DNA of 64,000 nt from UBA10646 sp046296295 (GTDB lineage Bacteria > Bacteroidota > Bacteroidia > Chitinophagales > Chitinophagaceae). Below are positions 43,775-52,781 of the stretch, piece by piece. The notes under the pieces are model-generated. The model did no database searches, had not been told where the DNA came from, and was given only the letters and a program-made list of their open reading frames with translations. The first letter of the stretch is position 1; each line of letters begins with the position of its first letter. Position numbers and translations under genes: made by a program. Location: positions 1 through 64,000 of the forward strand of contig JBKBLG010000004.1 of assembly GCA_046296295.1 (NCBI GenBank). Reading direction: 5' to 3'.

Positions 43775-44280
43775 CAAATAATACTATCACAGAAGCATAC
43801 GTTTGGGAATTATTAGCCCAAGTGAACGACCCGGAGGTACCCGTACTTTCAGTGCTCGACCTTGGCATTGTTCGAGCAGTAACCGTTAGCCTTACGGCAA
43901 ATGAAAACGCACCCCAAGTTACCGTAACCATTACACCCACTTATACCGGCTGCCCCGCTACCGATTTAATAGCCATGAATATTCGACTAAGATTACTGCA
44001 AGCCGGTATCCAAAAAGTAAATATTCAAACAGTATTATCGCCTGCCTGGACAACAGATTGGATAACACCCGAAGGCGCAGCCAAGCTAAAAGCCTATGGC
44101 ATTGCACCCCCCGTAGGCAAAAGCTTAGATAATACTTACTTAGAAGATATTACCGTACCATGCCCCCGCTGTGGCAGTAATGATACACAATTACTATCTG
44201 CTTTTGGCAGTACAGCCTGCAAAGCACTGTATCAATGTAGTAATTGTAAAGAACCGTTCGACTATTTCAAATGTCATTAA
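43768..44280 (+). CDS. paaD: Phenylacetate degradation Fe-S maturation protein PaaD
   Basis: This 170-residue protein has a MIP18/DUF59 domain (VNDPEVPVLSVLDLGIVR) and a C-terminal four-Cys zinc ribbon (CPRCGSND ... CSNCKEPFDYFKC). It helps load metal into the epoxidase. It overlaps paaC by 7 bp. A dispersed element at 43889 encodes LTAN between two conserved strands. Confidence 0.93.
   Translation: MVTNNTITEAYVWELLAQVNDPEVPVLSVLDLGIVRAVTVSLTANENAPQVTVTITPTYTGCPATDLIAMNIRLRLLQAGIQKVNIQTVLSPAWTTDWITPEGAAKLKAYGIAPPVGKSLDNTYLEDITVPCPRCGSNDTQLLSAFGSTACKALYQCSNCKEPFDYFKCH
43889..43902 (-). repeat. Dispersed element 39
   Basis: ATTTGCCGTAAGGC; inside paaD, encodes LTAN. Confidence 0.88.
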
Positions 44281-44319
44281 TACTCACGGCTTACCTTTGC
44301 CCACCATTAAGATTTTTGT

Positions 44320-45846
44320 ATGAGCACAGCACATTTGAGCGAACAAGAGCAAATTCGCCGCGATAAGCGTAACGAACTCGAAAAAATAGGTATCGATCCG
44401 TATCCTGCGGCATTGTATCCGGTAAGCCATTATTCGGCCGATATAAAAGCAAAATTTTCAGAAGAACATAAAGAGGATTTTGCCAACGTATGCGTTGCTG
44501 GCCGTATTATGAGTATTAATGATAAAGGCAAAGTATGCTTTATCAAAATCCAAGACCAACAGGGCCTTATACAACTTTATATTCGTAGAGATGATATTTG
44601 TCCGGGCGACGATAAAACCCTGTTCGATGAAGTGGTAAAACGCCTCACCGACCTAGGCGATATTATTGGTGTAACAGGCTTTGTATTCACCACTCGTACA
44701 GGCGAGGTAAGCATTCATGCACAAAGCTTTACCATGCTTACCAAAAGCTTAAAGCCATTACCTGTAGTTAAAACCGATGCCGATGGCAATGTATACGATG
44801 CGGTAACAGATCCAGAGTTTCGCTACCGCCAGCGCTATGCCGATTTAATTATCAATCCGAATGTTCGTAACACTTTTACACAGCGAACTAAAATTATCAA
44901 TACTATTCGCCAATTTTTAAATGAACAAGGTGCTTTAGAGGTAGATACACCAGTGCTGCAAGCCATCCCGGGTGGTGCAGCTGCCCGGCCATTTGTTACA
45001 CATCATAACGCACTAGATGTACCGTTTTATTTGCGTATTGCGAACGAACTGTACCTCAAGCGTTTGATAGTAGGTGGTTTCGATTGGGTTTACGAATTCA
45101 GCCGCAACTTTCGTAACGAGGGAATGGATAGAACTCATAACCCAGAGTTCACTGTACTTGAATGGTACACCGCTTATAAAGATTACTTCTGGATGATGGA
45201 AGTAACCGAACAATTAATGGAACGTATTGCCATAGCACTACATGGTACAACCGATGTGCAAGTAGGCGATAAAACCATTAGCTTCAAGGCACCTTTTCGC
45301 AGGGTAAGCATATACGAGGCTATTCAAGAAAATACCGGAATAGATATCAGCGATAAAGATGAGGCAGGCCTACGTGAAGTATGCAAGCAGTTACATATAG
45401 AGGTGAACAATACTATGGGTAAAGGCAAATTAGTAGACGAAATTTTTGGTGCCACCAGCGAAGGCAGCTACATACAACCCACCTTTATCATCGACTACCC
45501 GATAGAAATGAGTCCGCTCACTAAAAAACACCGAAGTAAAGCCGGTTTGGTAGAGCGTTTTGAGTTGATGGTGAATGGCAAAGAAATTGCCAACGCTTAC
45601 AGCGAATTAAACGACCCAATAGACCAACGTATACGCTTTGAAGAACAAGTACAGCTCATGGAACGTGGCGATGATGAGGCAATGTATATAGATTACGATT
45701 TTCTTCGTGCACTAGAGTATGGCATGCCTCCTACCAGTGGTATTGGTATCGGTATCGACCGATTGGTAATGCTTATGACCAACCAGCCCAGCATTCAAGA
45801 TGTGTTATTATTCCCACAAATGCGACCTGAAAAGCAAGAAGGCTAA
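44320..45846 (+). CDS. lysS: Lysyl-tRNA synthetase, class II
   Basis: This 508-residue enzyme charges tRNA-Lys. The N-terminal OB fold (VAGRIMSINDKGKVCFIKIQDQ) is followed by class II motif 1 (PVLQAIPGGAAARPF), motif 2 (FRNEGMDRTHNPEFTVLEWY) and motif 3 (GIGIGIDRLVMLMT). The start is the first ATG and fits the family. No dispersed element lies inside. A hairpin follows. Confidence 0.97.
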   Translation: MSTAHLSEQEQIRRDKRNELEKIGIDPYPAALYPVSHYSADIKAKFSEEHKEDFANVCVAGRIMSINDKGKVCFIKIQDQQGLIQLYIRRDDICPGDDKTLFDEVVKRLTDLGDIIGVTGFVFTTRTGEVSIHAQSFTMLTKSLKPLPVVKTDADGNVYDAVTDPEFRYRQRYADLIINPNVRNTFTQRTKIINTIRQFLNEQGALEVDTPVLQAIPGGAAARPFVTHHNALDVPFYLRIANELYLKRLIVGGFDWVYEFSRNFRNEGMDRTHNPEFTVLEWYTAYKDYFWMMEVTEQLMERIAIALHGTTDVQVGDKTISFKAPFRRVSIYEAIQENTGIDISDKDEAGLREVCKQLHIEVNNTMGKGKLVDEIFGATSEGSYIQPTFIIDYPIEMSPLTKKHRSKAGLVERFELMVNGKEIANAYSELNDPIDQRIRFEEQVQLMERGDDEAMYIDYDFLRALEYGMPPTSGIGIGIDRLVMLMTNQPSIQDVLLFPQMRPEKQEG

Positions 45847-45870
45847 GTTGTAATTTGCTTTTATGCAGTT

Positions 45871-45894
45871 AGCGCTCCGCCAAAGGCGGAGTGC
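45871..45894 (+). terminator. GC-rich hairpin after lysS, possible terminator
   Basis: AGCGCTCCGCC pairs with GGCGGAGTGCT (one mismatch region) around AAA. It is not followed by a T-run, so termination is not certain; it could also be an isolated repeat-like hairpin. Confidence 0.5.
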
Positions 45895-45967
45895 TACGCT
45901 TTTATGCCAATTACAAAAACTATTCTTGTTACGTATACATTTGCCGTAAAGCAATCATGTACATCAT

Positions 45968-46546
45968 ATGCACCCTTTATTAGCAGCACACTTACGTAAA
46001 AAAGCAACCTTTACCGAAGCCGAACTTGCTGCTATTGATGCAGTAGGCAAACCATTTTCACTCAAAAGAAAGGAACGATTACTAGAGCCGGGCAACATTT
46101 GTAGGTTCGAGGCCTTTATCACTAAAGGGGTATTACGAAGTTACACCACCGATGCCAAAGGCTCAGAACATACCAATCAGCTAGCTTTTGAAGACCACTG
46201 GGTAGGCGATTTATACAGCTCGGCTACCAATACGCCAAGTATCCTTTGCATAGAGGCAATTGAACCTTCCGATGGCATACTTTTTAACCGTGCCGATATG
46301 GAGCAACTGTATCAAACCATACCAGCCATGAACACCGTTATGCGTATCTTGCTGCAAAACGCTTACGTAGCCCTGCAGCGCAGGCATAATGCTACCCTCA
46401 GTATTAGCGCAGAAGAACGATATCTGCACCTTTTAAACAACCAGCCCAATATTATTCAACGTGTACCGTTGGTACACATTGCCAGCTATTTGGGTATTAC
46501 ACCAGAAAGCCTAAGCCGCATTCGCAGGCAGTTAAAACATGCTTAA
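45968..46546 (+). CDS. Crp/Fnr family transcriptional regulator
   Basis: This 192-residue protein has a cyclic-nucleotide-binding-like beta-roll (ERLLEPGNICRFEAFITKGVLRSY ... HWVGDL) and a C-terminal winged helix (QRVPLVHIASYLGITPESLSRIRRQL). There is no Cys cluster for oxygen sensing and the ligand Arg motif of true CRP is absent, as in most Bacteroidota homologues. Effector unknown. Confidence 0.9.
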   Translation: MHPLLAAHLRKKATFTEAELAAIDAVGKPFSLKRKERLLEPGNICRFEAFITKGVLRSYTTDAKGSEHTNQLAFEDHWVGDLYSSATNTPSILCIEAIEPSDGILFNRADMEQLYQTIPAMNTVMRILLQNAYVALQRRHNATLSISAEERYLHLLNNQPNIIQRVPLVHIASYLGITPESLSRIRRQLKHA

Positions 46547-46553
46547 ACATGTT

Positions 46554-46567
46554 ACCTTACGGCAAAT
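46554..46567 (-). repeat. Dispersed element 40
   Basis: ATTTGCCGTAAGGT; intergenic, 7 bp past the Crp/Fnr stop; the only G4/T14 (wobble) copy. Confidence 0.88.
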
Positions 46568-46619
46568 GGTTAAACGTACAGCCATGTAGCTAGTCTTAAC
46601 ATTACACACAAGAACATTA

Positions 46620-47159
46620 ATGACCGATAAAGAACTGTTGCAGGCCTTTGCACAACCGCACAGTCGCGAAAAAGCCTTCACGGCAATTATGCAGAAGTAC
46701 CAAGAAAAAATGTACTGGCATATCCGCCGCATGGTAGTGAATCACGACGACGCTAACGATGTGCTACAAAACGCCTTTATTAAAGTATGGCGTGGTTTAG
46801 ACAATTTCAGAGAAGATAGCCAGTTATACACTTGGCTCTATCGAATTGCCACTAACGAAACGCTTACTTTTTTAGAACGCGAAAAAAAGCACACACACGG
46901 CCAGTTTGATAGCGACGATGAAAGTCTTACCAACCGTGTGAAAGCACAAGAAGGCTTCGATGCACAACGCCTCGAATGGAAGTTGCAGTTGGCCATACAA
47001 CAATTGCCCGAAAAACAACGCTTGGTGTTTAACCTGCGCTACTACGATGAAATGCCCTACGAAGAAATGAGCCGCGTTTTAGAAACATCGGAAGGTGCAC
47101 TAAAAGCAAGCTACCACCACGCTGTGAAGAAAATTGAAAGCTTTATGCTGCAACATTAA
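46620..47159 (+). CDS. ECF-type RNA polymerase sigma factor
   Basis: This 179-residue sigma factor has region 2 (HDDANDVLQNAFIKVWRGLDNFREDS, YTWLYRIATNETLTFL) and region 4 (LPEKQRLVFNLRYYDEMPYEEMSRVLETSEGALKASYHHAVKKI). It heads a three-gene unit with a probable anti-sigma and a Spy-like periplasmic protein, a recurring envelope-stress cassette of Bacteroidota. Confidence 0.94.
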   Translation: MTDKELLQAFAQPHSREKAFTAIMQKYQEKMYWHIRRMVVNHDDANDVLQNAFIKVWRGLDNFREDSQLYTWLYRIATNETLTFLEREKKHTHGQFDSDDESLTNRVKAQEGFDAQRLEWKLQLAIQQLPEKQRLVFNLRYYDEMPYEEMSRVLETSEGALKASYHHAVKKIESFMLQH

Positions 47160-47194
47160 ACAACCCAATCATAATTGAGTCTTTTTATTGAGTT

Positions 47195-47866
47195 ATGGAA
47201 CCGAATCAAAACATATCAACTAACGAAATACAAGCGTTAAGCCCAACAGTAGCAGGCTTACCTCACGATATGCCCTACCAAGTGCCGCACGATTATTTCA
47301 ATACCTTACCACAACGTACGCTGCTACAAGTAAGCTTGCAAGCAACACCAGAAGCCTACCAAATACCACCGGCCTATTTTGAACAACTGCCCAATAACAT
47401 ACTACAACAACTGCGAAAAGCAGCTGTAAAAGAAGAACTAGCCAGCATTTCACCCTTTTTGGCACAATTGCCCAATACAACACCACTGCAAGTACCAACG
47501 AATTACTTTGTGCAATTACAAGCCAAGACATCAGCATTAAACAGTGCTAGTCAAGGTAAGCTCATGAACATGCAACGCATCAGAACCTTATATATGGCAG
47601 CTGCAGCAGCCGTAGTAGCATCGTTGGTAACCATTGGCCTTCAATTGCAGCCCATGCATAGCCATCAGCAAGCCGCTCATACCTTATCTGATGATGAAAT
47701 TGTATATTTTTTAGATGCACAAGGTTCGGTAGCTAATATTGCAGCCTCGGCTGTAGATGAATACAGCAGTAACAATGATAACTTTTTTGAACTTTTAACC
47801 GATGAAGAACTTGAGCAATACCTTACGGTAAATGGAAGTAGCGCAAGCAGTTCAAAAAAATCTTAA
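47195..47866 (+). CDS. Putative anti-sigma factor with VPxxYFxxLP repeats
   Basis: This 223-residue protein carries three spaced motifs in its cytoplasmic half: YQVPHDYFNTLPQ, YQIPPAYFEQLPNN and LQVPTNYFVQLQ. One membrane helix follows (residues about 129-148, LYMAAAAAVVASLVTIGLQL), then a short acidic periplasmic part. This layout is typical of partners encoded after ECF sigma factors. The dispersed element at 47820-47833 encodes LTVN near the C-terminus. Confidence 0.78.
   Translation: MEPNQNISTNEIQALSPTVAGLPHDMPYQVPHDYFNTLPQRTLLQVSLQATPEAYQIPPAYFEQLPNNILQQLRKAAVKEELASISPFLAQLPNTTPLQVPTNYFVQLQAKTSALNSASQGKLMNMQRIRTLYMAAAAAVVASLVTIGLQLQPMHSHQQAAHTLSDDEIVYFLDAQGSVANIAASAVDEYSSNNDNFFELLTDEELEQYLTVNGSSASSSKKS
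47820..47833 (-). repeat. Dispersed element 41
   Basis: ATTTACCGTAAGGT; inside the anti-sigma gene near its 3' end, encodes LTVN. Confidence 0.88.
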
Positions 47867-47889
47867 ACCGTTTAAATTTCACTTAAACT

Positions 47890-48345
47890 ATGTGTAAGCA
47901 ACTCCTCAACATAATTTTTTTGTTAAGCCTATCCTACCTTTGTAATGCACAACCGCCACAGGGTGGTATGCCGCCGAGAGATTTTGCTAAAGTAGAAGCA
48001 CTTAAAACAGCTTTTATTACCAATGAGCTCAATTTAACGGTAGACGAAGCACAGCGGTTTTGGCCTGTATACAACGCTTATCTGAAAGAACTAAAAGATA
48101 CGCGGAAAGAAAAAATGAACGATGAGTTAGCCTTTGAAGAAGCTGCTCTCGCCATTAAAAAGAAATACCGACCAGAATTTAAAAAAATTTTGAACGATGA
48201 AGCTCGGGTGAACAATCTGTTTAGCCTCGAGCATAAGTTCAAAGATGCGTTACGAAAAGAAATGGAACGCCGAATGCAAATGCGTAATCAGCGCATGAAC
48301 GGTGGCAATGGAAGAATGCAGCCACCACCCGCAGGAAGTTTTTAA
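47890..48345 (+). CDS. Spy/CpxP-like periplasmic sensor protein of the ECF cassette
   Basis: This 151-residue exported protein has a signal peptide ending LCNAQ. Its helical body (LTVDEAQRFWPVYNAYLKELKDTRKEK) resembles the LTxxQxxxFxPxYxxY heptad of Spy-like proteins that follow ECF genes in Bacteroidota. The Met/Arg/Gln-rich tail (RRMQMRNQRMNGGNGRM) might bind metal or misfolded protein. A sensing role is inferred. Confidence 0.8.
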   Translation: MCKQLLNIIFLLSLSYLCNAQPPQGGMPPRDFAKVEALKTAFITNELNLTVDEAQRFWPVYNAYLKELKDTRKEKMNDELAFEEAALAIKKKYRPEFKKILNDEARVNNLFSLEHKFKDALRKEMERRMQMRNQRMNGGNGRMQPPPAGSF

Positions 48346-48395
48346 TATCATTTGCCTGCAAAGGCTTAAACTAGGTGTTTTTCATAGGTTAGCAA

Positions 48396-48429
48396 CGGCC
48401 AGCTCTTTTTAGGGCAGGCCTATTTTTTT
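48396..48429 (+). terminator. Rho-independent terminator of the ECF cassette
   Basis: GGCCAGCTC pairs imperfectly with GGGCAGGCC, followed by TATTTTTTT. It lies between two convergent genes. Confidence 0.65.
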
Positions 48430-48457
48430 GGCTGGTAAGCCACCAAAGCTGCAACAA

Positions 48458-49825
48458 TTAAAACCTTACGTGCAGTAACTGAATCTTACCGGCTACGCCG
48501 GTAACCGTTAACTCTTTTTGCTTTCCGCCATACTGAATAGTAATCGTTTGTGCTCCAACCGCAAGCGGCACTCGAACATAATCTACTTCGGCAGGTAATG
48601 ATTGCCAATTACGTGTATCGGCCTTTTCCATCAAAAAATTAAATGCCTCTAGTATTTCGCCAGAAGTTTTATCTTTTTTCTTCAATTCTTGTTCAGCCAG
48701 TTTTTTTACTAATAACCTTGTTAACGAGGTAGAAAGTTCTGCGAGCAATCGCTGGCGTAACAAGGCCGGTGCAAGCTGATTAATATCTTGAGCTTTTTCT
48801 GGTGTGTACGTGGCTGCACCAATTTTTACCGTAAGGTTACTTACAGGCATTAACGACTGTTGCGGAAAGTATTTGGGCAAAGCCAAGCGAAATAAACTGA
48901 TATCGCTTAACGATTTATTGGTAAGATCTACGCCAAAACCAACATCTATAGGTATGCGAAGGTTATGCATGTTATCCATGAAAAAGTACCCGCCACCATC
49001 TTTAATTAGGGTGAAGAAGTAGTTCTCTTGATCTTTTATGGGTGCTCGGCCACGTTCAATAAATACAATTGCTTCGCCGCCTTTGCTCTTCGGAATTTCA
49101 AGATAACGTACTTGTAGCTGCTTTTCTAGCCATTGGCGTTCGCTGTTAAAACCCATTTGTGCTGCGGTGTATAAAGCACTCTGTTGTAGCTGCTTTGGTA
49201 TTGGTGTACCAAAATAAATGCCCTTGTCGGCTAAATATACTTCTGCTGCGTTTCGATAGGCGATGAAGGCATTGTTGATATCGCCAGACGCTTCATATAA
49301 AATGCCTTGTAGGTTCAGTGCAAAAGCATCTTGCTGATAGCGATTATTATTGCTATAGCGTTCTTTTTGACTGTTGTTGGCTAATGTAATGCGGCGTGCC
49401 TCAACCAACGCTGCTTCAATATCACCTAATTGCCAATAATTAAGTGCCTTATAATAATGCATCATAAAGCGTTCATAATCTTCTGCTTTATAATCGGCAA
49501 GCATAGGGTTACCCAACGTACTTATGGCTAGGTTAACACCCTTTTTATAACCTTCTTCAATTAATGCATCGGCTAGGTTAAAATAAAAATTACTACTATC
49601 GGGCTGGTTGGCTACATGATACAAATACCCTTTTTCAAAGAGTAGTAACAATTGGTTACGGCGAGTGTTAAGCAGTCTGTTCGACTTCAATAGCTGTTTC
49701 GCCTGCGAATAGTTACCTTTTTGTAACTGTTGGTAATATTGTTCCGTTTGTTGGCGATAACTGGCACACGATGTTACCATTAACATCGTGCAACAAGCTA
49801 CACACCATTGGTAAAAACGCAACAT
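48458..49825 (-). CDS. COG3014-type TPR-containing lipoprotein
   Basis: This 455-residue protein has lipobox VTSCASY. Helical TPR-like repeats span residues 30-230 (GNYSQAKQLLKS, FYFNLADALIEEGYK, ALNYWQLGDIEAALVEARR). A beta-rich C-terminal domain follows (YVRVPLAVGAQTITIQYGG). COG3014 proteins are regularly encoded with LpoB-type PBP activators, as here, so a peptidoglycan-synthesis role at the outer membrane is likely. A dispersed element at 48824 encodes LTVK. Confidence 0.83.
   Translation of the reverse strand: MLRFYQWCVACCTMLMVTSCASYRQQTEQYYQQLQKGNYSQAKQLLKSNRLLNTRRNQLLLLFEKGYLYHVANQPDSSNFYFNLADALIEEGYKKGVNLAISTLGNPMLADYKAEDYERFMMHYYKALNYWQLGDIEAALVEARRITLANNSQKERYSNNNRYQQDAFALNLQGILYEASGDINNAFIAYRNAAEVYLADKGIYFGTPIPKQLQQSALYTAAQMGFNSERQWLEKQLQVRYLEIPKSKGGEAIVFIERGRAPIKDQENYFFTLIKDGGGYFFMDNMHNLRIPIDVGFGVDLTNKSLSDISLFRLALPKYFPQQSLMPVSNLTVKIGAATYTPEKAQDINQLAPALLRQRLLAELSTSLTRLLVKKLAEQELKKKDKTSGEILEAFNFLMEKADTRNWQSLPAEVDYVRVPLAVGAQTITIQYGGKQKELTVTGVAGKIQLLHVRF
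48824..48837 (+). repeat. Dispersed element 42
   Basis: TTTTACCGTAAGGT; inside the COG3014 gene, encodes LTVK. Confidence 0.82.
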
Positions 49826-49910
49826 TAGTAAGGGTTCTAAGGGTAAAGGAAATGGGTAAATGGGCCGTTAGCAACACCGCTCATTTACCCATGTAACTAT
49901 TAGTGAAGGT

Positions 49911-50498
49911 TTAGTTTTTAACGTACTTAGCAATTTTTTTATCGCCAATCCAAACTACTTCATTGGTTTGCAAGTCGGTAAGTTCTAAGCTTACTTGATA
50001 TTCAACCACTTTCTTCTTTTTAAATGCATCTACAATACTGGTAATGGTACCTTGTAGTATGTAATCGGCACCGGTTTCTAATCCGAATTTTTTCATGGTG
50101 CTTTGGCTAGCATTGGTTTGCTGATCAGCACGTTCGGCACGTAGCTCTTCACGCTTTTTACCACCTTGTACCAAGCCCACACGAGCCGTGTTAACAAAAG
50201 AACGTTCTAAATCTTTGGTAAAAGTTTCTGCATCAATGTGTTCGTGGCTTTTATTGTTCACAAAACCAACTATCACCACCGGCTTTTTACCCTTTTTTTC
50301 AATATGGTTTTGTAACCAGGCACCGCCAAGGCATTGTTGTATCATAGCTTCTGCCGTCATTCGGCTATCGCTATTGTTCCAGTTACCACTTATATCAATG
50401 GTTTCTTTTGGATCAACTCTGGTTACTTGTCTGTTACAAGCAGTTGTAAATAAGCCAATGCTGGCAACTGCTACGGTAAGTTTAAGGGCTTTGAACAT
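49911..50498 (-). CDS. lpoB: Penicillin-binding protein activator LpoB-like lipoprotein
   Basis: This 195-residue lipoprotein (lipobox FTTAC) resembles LpoB, which in Proteobacteria activates PBP1b from the outer membrane. Diagnostic text is VVIVGFVNNKSHEHIDAETFTKDLERSFVN and GADYILQGTITSIVD, ending LTDLQTNEVVWIGDKKIAKYV. It lies between the small W/N-rich gene and the COG3014 gene in one minus-strand unit. Confidence 0.86.
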   Translation of the reverse strand: MFKALKLTVAVASIGLFTTACNRQVTRVDPKETIDISGNWNNSDSRMTAEAMIQQCLGGAWLQNHIEKKGKKPVVIVGFVNNKSHEHIDAETFTKDLERSFVNTARVGLVQGGKKREELRAERADQQTNASQSTMKKFGLETGADYILQGTITSIVDAFKKKKVVEYQVSLELTDLQTNEVVWIGDKKIAKYVKN

Positions 50499-50538
50499 AT
50501 GTGTAGGATTATACGATGTTTAAAATTTAAAGAGGGTA

Positions 50539-50552
50539 GCCTTACGGCAAAT
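50539..50552 (-). repeat. Dispersed element 43
   Basis: ATTTGCCGTAAGGC; intergenic between lpoB and the W/N-rich gene. Confidence 0.9.
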
Positions 50553-50556
50553 GTGC

Positions 50557-50934
50557 TTACCAACTGAACCACCAATTACCGGTTCTAAAACCAATATTAG
50601 GCCAAAAATGATTGTTCCAGCGATTGTTCCAAGGATTGTTCCAATAATAATCCCGCTGGTTCCAACCCATATTTTGGGCACGCATTAAGCGACGTTGGTA
50701 GCGTTGATTTCTTCTTTCGGTATGCCGTTCTTCACGAGCTTCGTACCAATCGAATGCTTTGTAAGTATTGTGTACAGTTGTACCCATATTTGCCGTAAGG
50801 CTATCGGCCATTTTGGTGTACTTCGCTTGACTTACCATGTAATTTGGGTTTTGATCAGACACCAAGCCGTTTTGTGCTTTCGCCTGAAACATGTACAAGC
50901 CAAGTAACATTAGGGTGAGGTATAAGGGTTTCAT
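50557..50934 (-). CDS. Exported W/N-rich small protein of unknown function
   Basis: This 125-residue protein has a signal peptide ending QAKAQ. The middle is charged and helical (YEAREERHTERRNQRYQRRLMRAQ). The end holds repeated Trp-Asn turns (YWNNPWNNRWNNHFWPN), encoded by three near-identical 11-12 base units (50610-50650). It is first in the LpoB/COG3014 unit, which suggests a cell-wall role. A dispersed element at 50788 encodes LTAN. Confidence 0.68.
   Translation of the reverse strand: MKPLYLTLMLLGLYMFQAKAQNGLVSDQNPNYMVSQAKYTKMADSLTANMGTTVHNTYKAFDWYEAREERHTERRNQRYQRRLMRAQNMGWNQRDYYWNNPWNNRWNNHFWPNIGFRTGNWWFSW
50788..50801 (+). repeat. Dispersed element 44
   Basis: ATTTGCCGTAAGGC; inside the W/N-rich gene, encodes LTAN. 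Confidence 0.88.
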
Positions 50935-51060
50935 GGTGTGTAATTTTTATAAAGATAATACAAGCCACAGGCCAAATATTGTTAAGGCAACGTAAAACAA
51001 GTGATAAAATATTACTAACGGCAATGATACCTTTGCCTTCGGCTATTTTAACTTGAAGCT

Positions 51061-51708
51061 ATGCGATTAAAAGAACGTTATCAAGCAGTTATTGACTATT
51101 TTTCGGCGAACGCACCCAATGCCGAAACAGAACTATTGTACGATAACCCTTATCAATTACTAGTTGCAGTAGTTTTAAGTGCCCAATGTACCGATAAACG
51201 AGTGAACCTTACTACACCTGCCATTTTTAAAGCCTATCCTAACCCCGAAGCACTATCACAGGCTACTTTTGAAGAACTGTTCCCGTTAATTCGCAGCATA
51301 TCGTACCCGAATAATAAAACAAAACATCTACTAGGCTTGGGAAAAATGCTAATGGAAAAATTTAATGGCGAGGTTCCGATGACGGTAGAGGAACTTATAC
51401 TATTACCGGGCGTTGGTCGCAAAACCGCCAATGTAATTACTTCAGTTATAGATCAACAACCCAATATGGCGGTAGATACGCATGTATTTCGTGTAAGTGC
51501 ACGCATTGGCCTTACGGTAAAAGCAACAACACCACTTGCAGCCGAAAAACAACTGATTAAAAATATACCTGCCGATTTAGTACATAAAGCTCACCATTGG
51601 CTCATTTTGCATGGCCGTTACACTTGCCTGGCTCGCCAACCTAAATGCAGCGAATGTGGCTTACAACATGCCTGTAAGTATTTTGAGAAGCAAGTAAAGA
51701 AAAGGTAA
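51061..51708 (+). CDS. nth: Endonuclease III (DNA glycosylase/AP lyase)
   Basis: This 215-residue base-excision repair enzyme removes oxidised pyrimidines. The helix-hairpin-helix LPGVGRKTANVI (near residue 117) is followed by the catalytic Asp in AVDTHVFRVS, and the catalytic Lys is in SAQCTDKRVN. The 4Fe-4S ligands are Cys-x6-Cys-x2-Cys-x5-Cys (CLARQPKCSECGLQHAC). A dispersed element at 51509 encodes LTVK right after the catalytic region. Confidence 0.96.
   Translation: MRLKERYQAVIDYFSANAPNAETELLYDNPYQLLVAVVLSAQCTDKRVNLTTPAIFKAYPNPEALSQATFEELFPLIRSISYPNNKTKHLLGLGKMLMEKFNGEVPMTVEELILLPGVGRKTANVITSVIDQQPNMAVDTHVFRVSARIGLTVKATTPLAAEKQLIKNIPADLVHKAHHWLILHGRYTCLARQPKCSECGLQHACKYFEKQVKKR
51509..51522 (-). 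repeat. Dispersed element 45
   Basis: TTTTACCGTAAGGC; inside nth, encodes LTVK. Confidence 0.8.
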
Positions 51709-51744
51709 TTGGCATAACTCAACCAAGTATTGTAATTTTATCGC

Positions 51745-52698
51745 ATGAGCAAACGTTTTTTCTTGGGTAGTATGGCTTTGTTATCGGCTTGTATGAGCTA
51801 TGCTCAGCCACAACGCGACTTCACTAAAAGTCCGTCGGAAACTCGCATACCCAAAACCTTTGGCGATTCTGTTGCAGAAGCTCACAGTAAAAGAACACTT
51901 TCAAAGCCCTTTTACATTGAAGCTTCGGCATTTATTGGCACTATGAATGGTAGCACCGATTTAAGCGAAAGTTTTAACACCCGCACTATGCAGTTTAATA
52001 GTGGTGTTTCAATTGCCGCTAATTTTACCAGATATTTTGCCGTAAGGCTAGAATATACAGCAGGCATGTGCCGCGAAGCAGATACACTCAACTTTACAGA
52101 TAAGCTTGTAAAACGCAATTTGAGTTATCGCACTAGTGTGAATGAATTTGCAGCTGCAATAGAATTCTATCCTTTTATTGTACTAAACAAAAGATTTCAC
52201 TATTACGATCCACTCTTAAAGCCTTATGTGGTTGTAGGAGCCGGTTATTTCACCTATAATCCAGAAGCATATTTAGATGGTCAGTGGTACGATTTAAGAA
52301 GCTTACGTACCGAGGGCCAAGGCTTTCCCACACACCCCGATAGGCAAGTGTATGGTACTAGCTCTAAAAGTTATCAAGTGGGCATTGGTGCTAAATACGA
52401 TTTCGATAAAACCTTCAATATCAAAGCAGAGTTTTTGTACCGCTTCACAGAAACCGATTATTTAGACGATGTTAATTCAACCTACATTAACCCGCAAGAG
52501 TTTTATCGTTACTTACCCAATGCCCAAATGGCAGCTATAGCCGAACGTTTATATAAGCGCCAGTGGCGATCAGGCAATACTTTAAGTACCGGCGAACGCC
52601 GCGGCAGCAACCTCCGTAACGATGGTTTTTACTCTTTCAACTTAAAATTTGTATTCAACATTGGGCGAAGGGTAACTCGCTATAGCAGCATTAAATAA
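51745..52698 (+). CDS. DUF6089-like outer-membrane beta-barrel protein
   Basis: This 317-residue protein has a signal peptide ending SYAQ and a barrel. Blocks FYIEASAFIGTMNGSTDL, LKPYVVVGAGYFTYNPEAYL, LRTEGQGFPTHPDR and FLYRFTETDYLDDVNSTYI are shared with the next gene. An OmpA-like or porin-like role in the outer membrane is likely. The element at 52035 encodes FAVR in a strand. It may share a transcript with the following paralogue, 83 bp away. Confidence 0.82.
   Translation: MSKRFFLGSMALLSACMSYAQPQRDFTKSPSETRIPKTFGDSVAEAHSKRTLSKPFYIEASAFIGTMNGSTDLSESFNTRTMQFNSGVSIAANFTRYFAVRLEYTAGMCREADTLNFTDKLVKRNLSYRTSVNEFAAAIEFYPFIVLNKRFHYYDPLLKPYVVVGAGYFTYNPEAYLDGQWYDLRSLRTEGQGFPTHPDRQVYGTSSKSYQVGIGAKYDFDKTFNIKAEFLYRFTETDYLDDVNSTYINPQEFYRYLPNAQMAAIAERLYKRQWRSGNTLSTGERRGSNLRNDGFYSFNLKFVFNIGRRVTRYSSIK
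52035..52048 (+). repeat. Dispersed element 46
   Basis: TTTTGCCGTAAGGC; inside the barrel gene, encodes FAVR. Confidence 0.82.
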
Positions 52699-52781
52699 GT
52701 ATTATCACGAAATATTACTGCTTATACATTCGTTATCCATCGGTTCATCGTATTTTGCCCAGAAATTTTGTTACACTGCTT

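Noticed and set aside
47298..47537. Minus-strand open frame inside the anti-sigma gene
   Set aside because: Antisense shadow of the repeated VPxxYFxxLP coding units.
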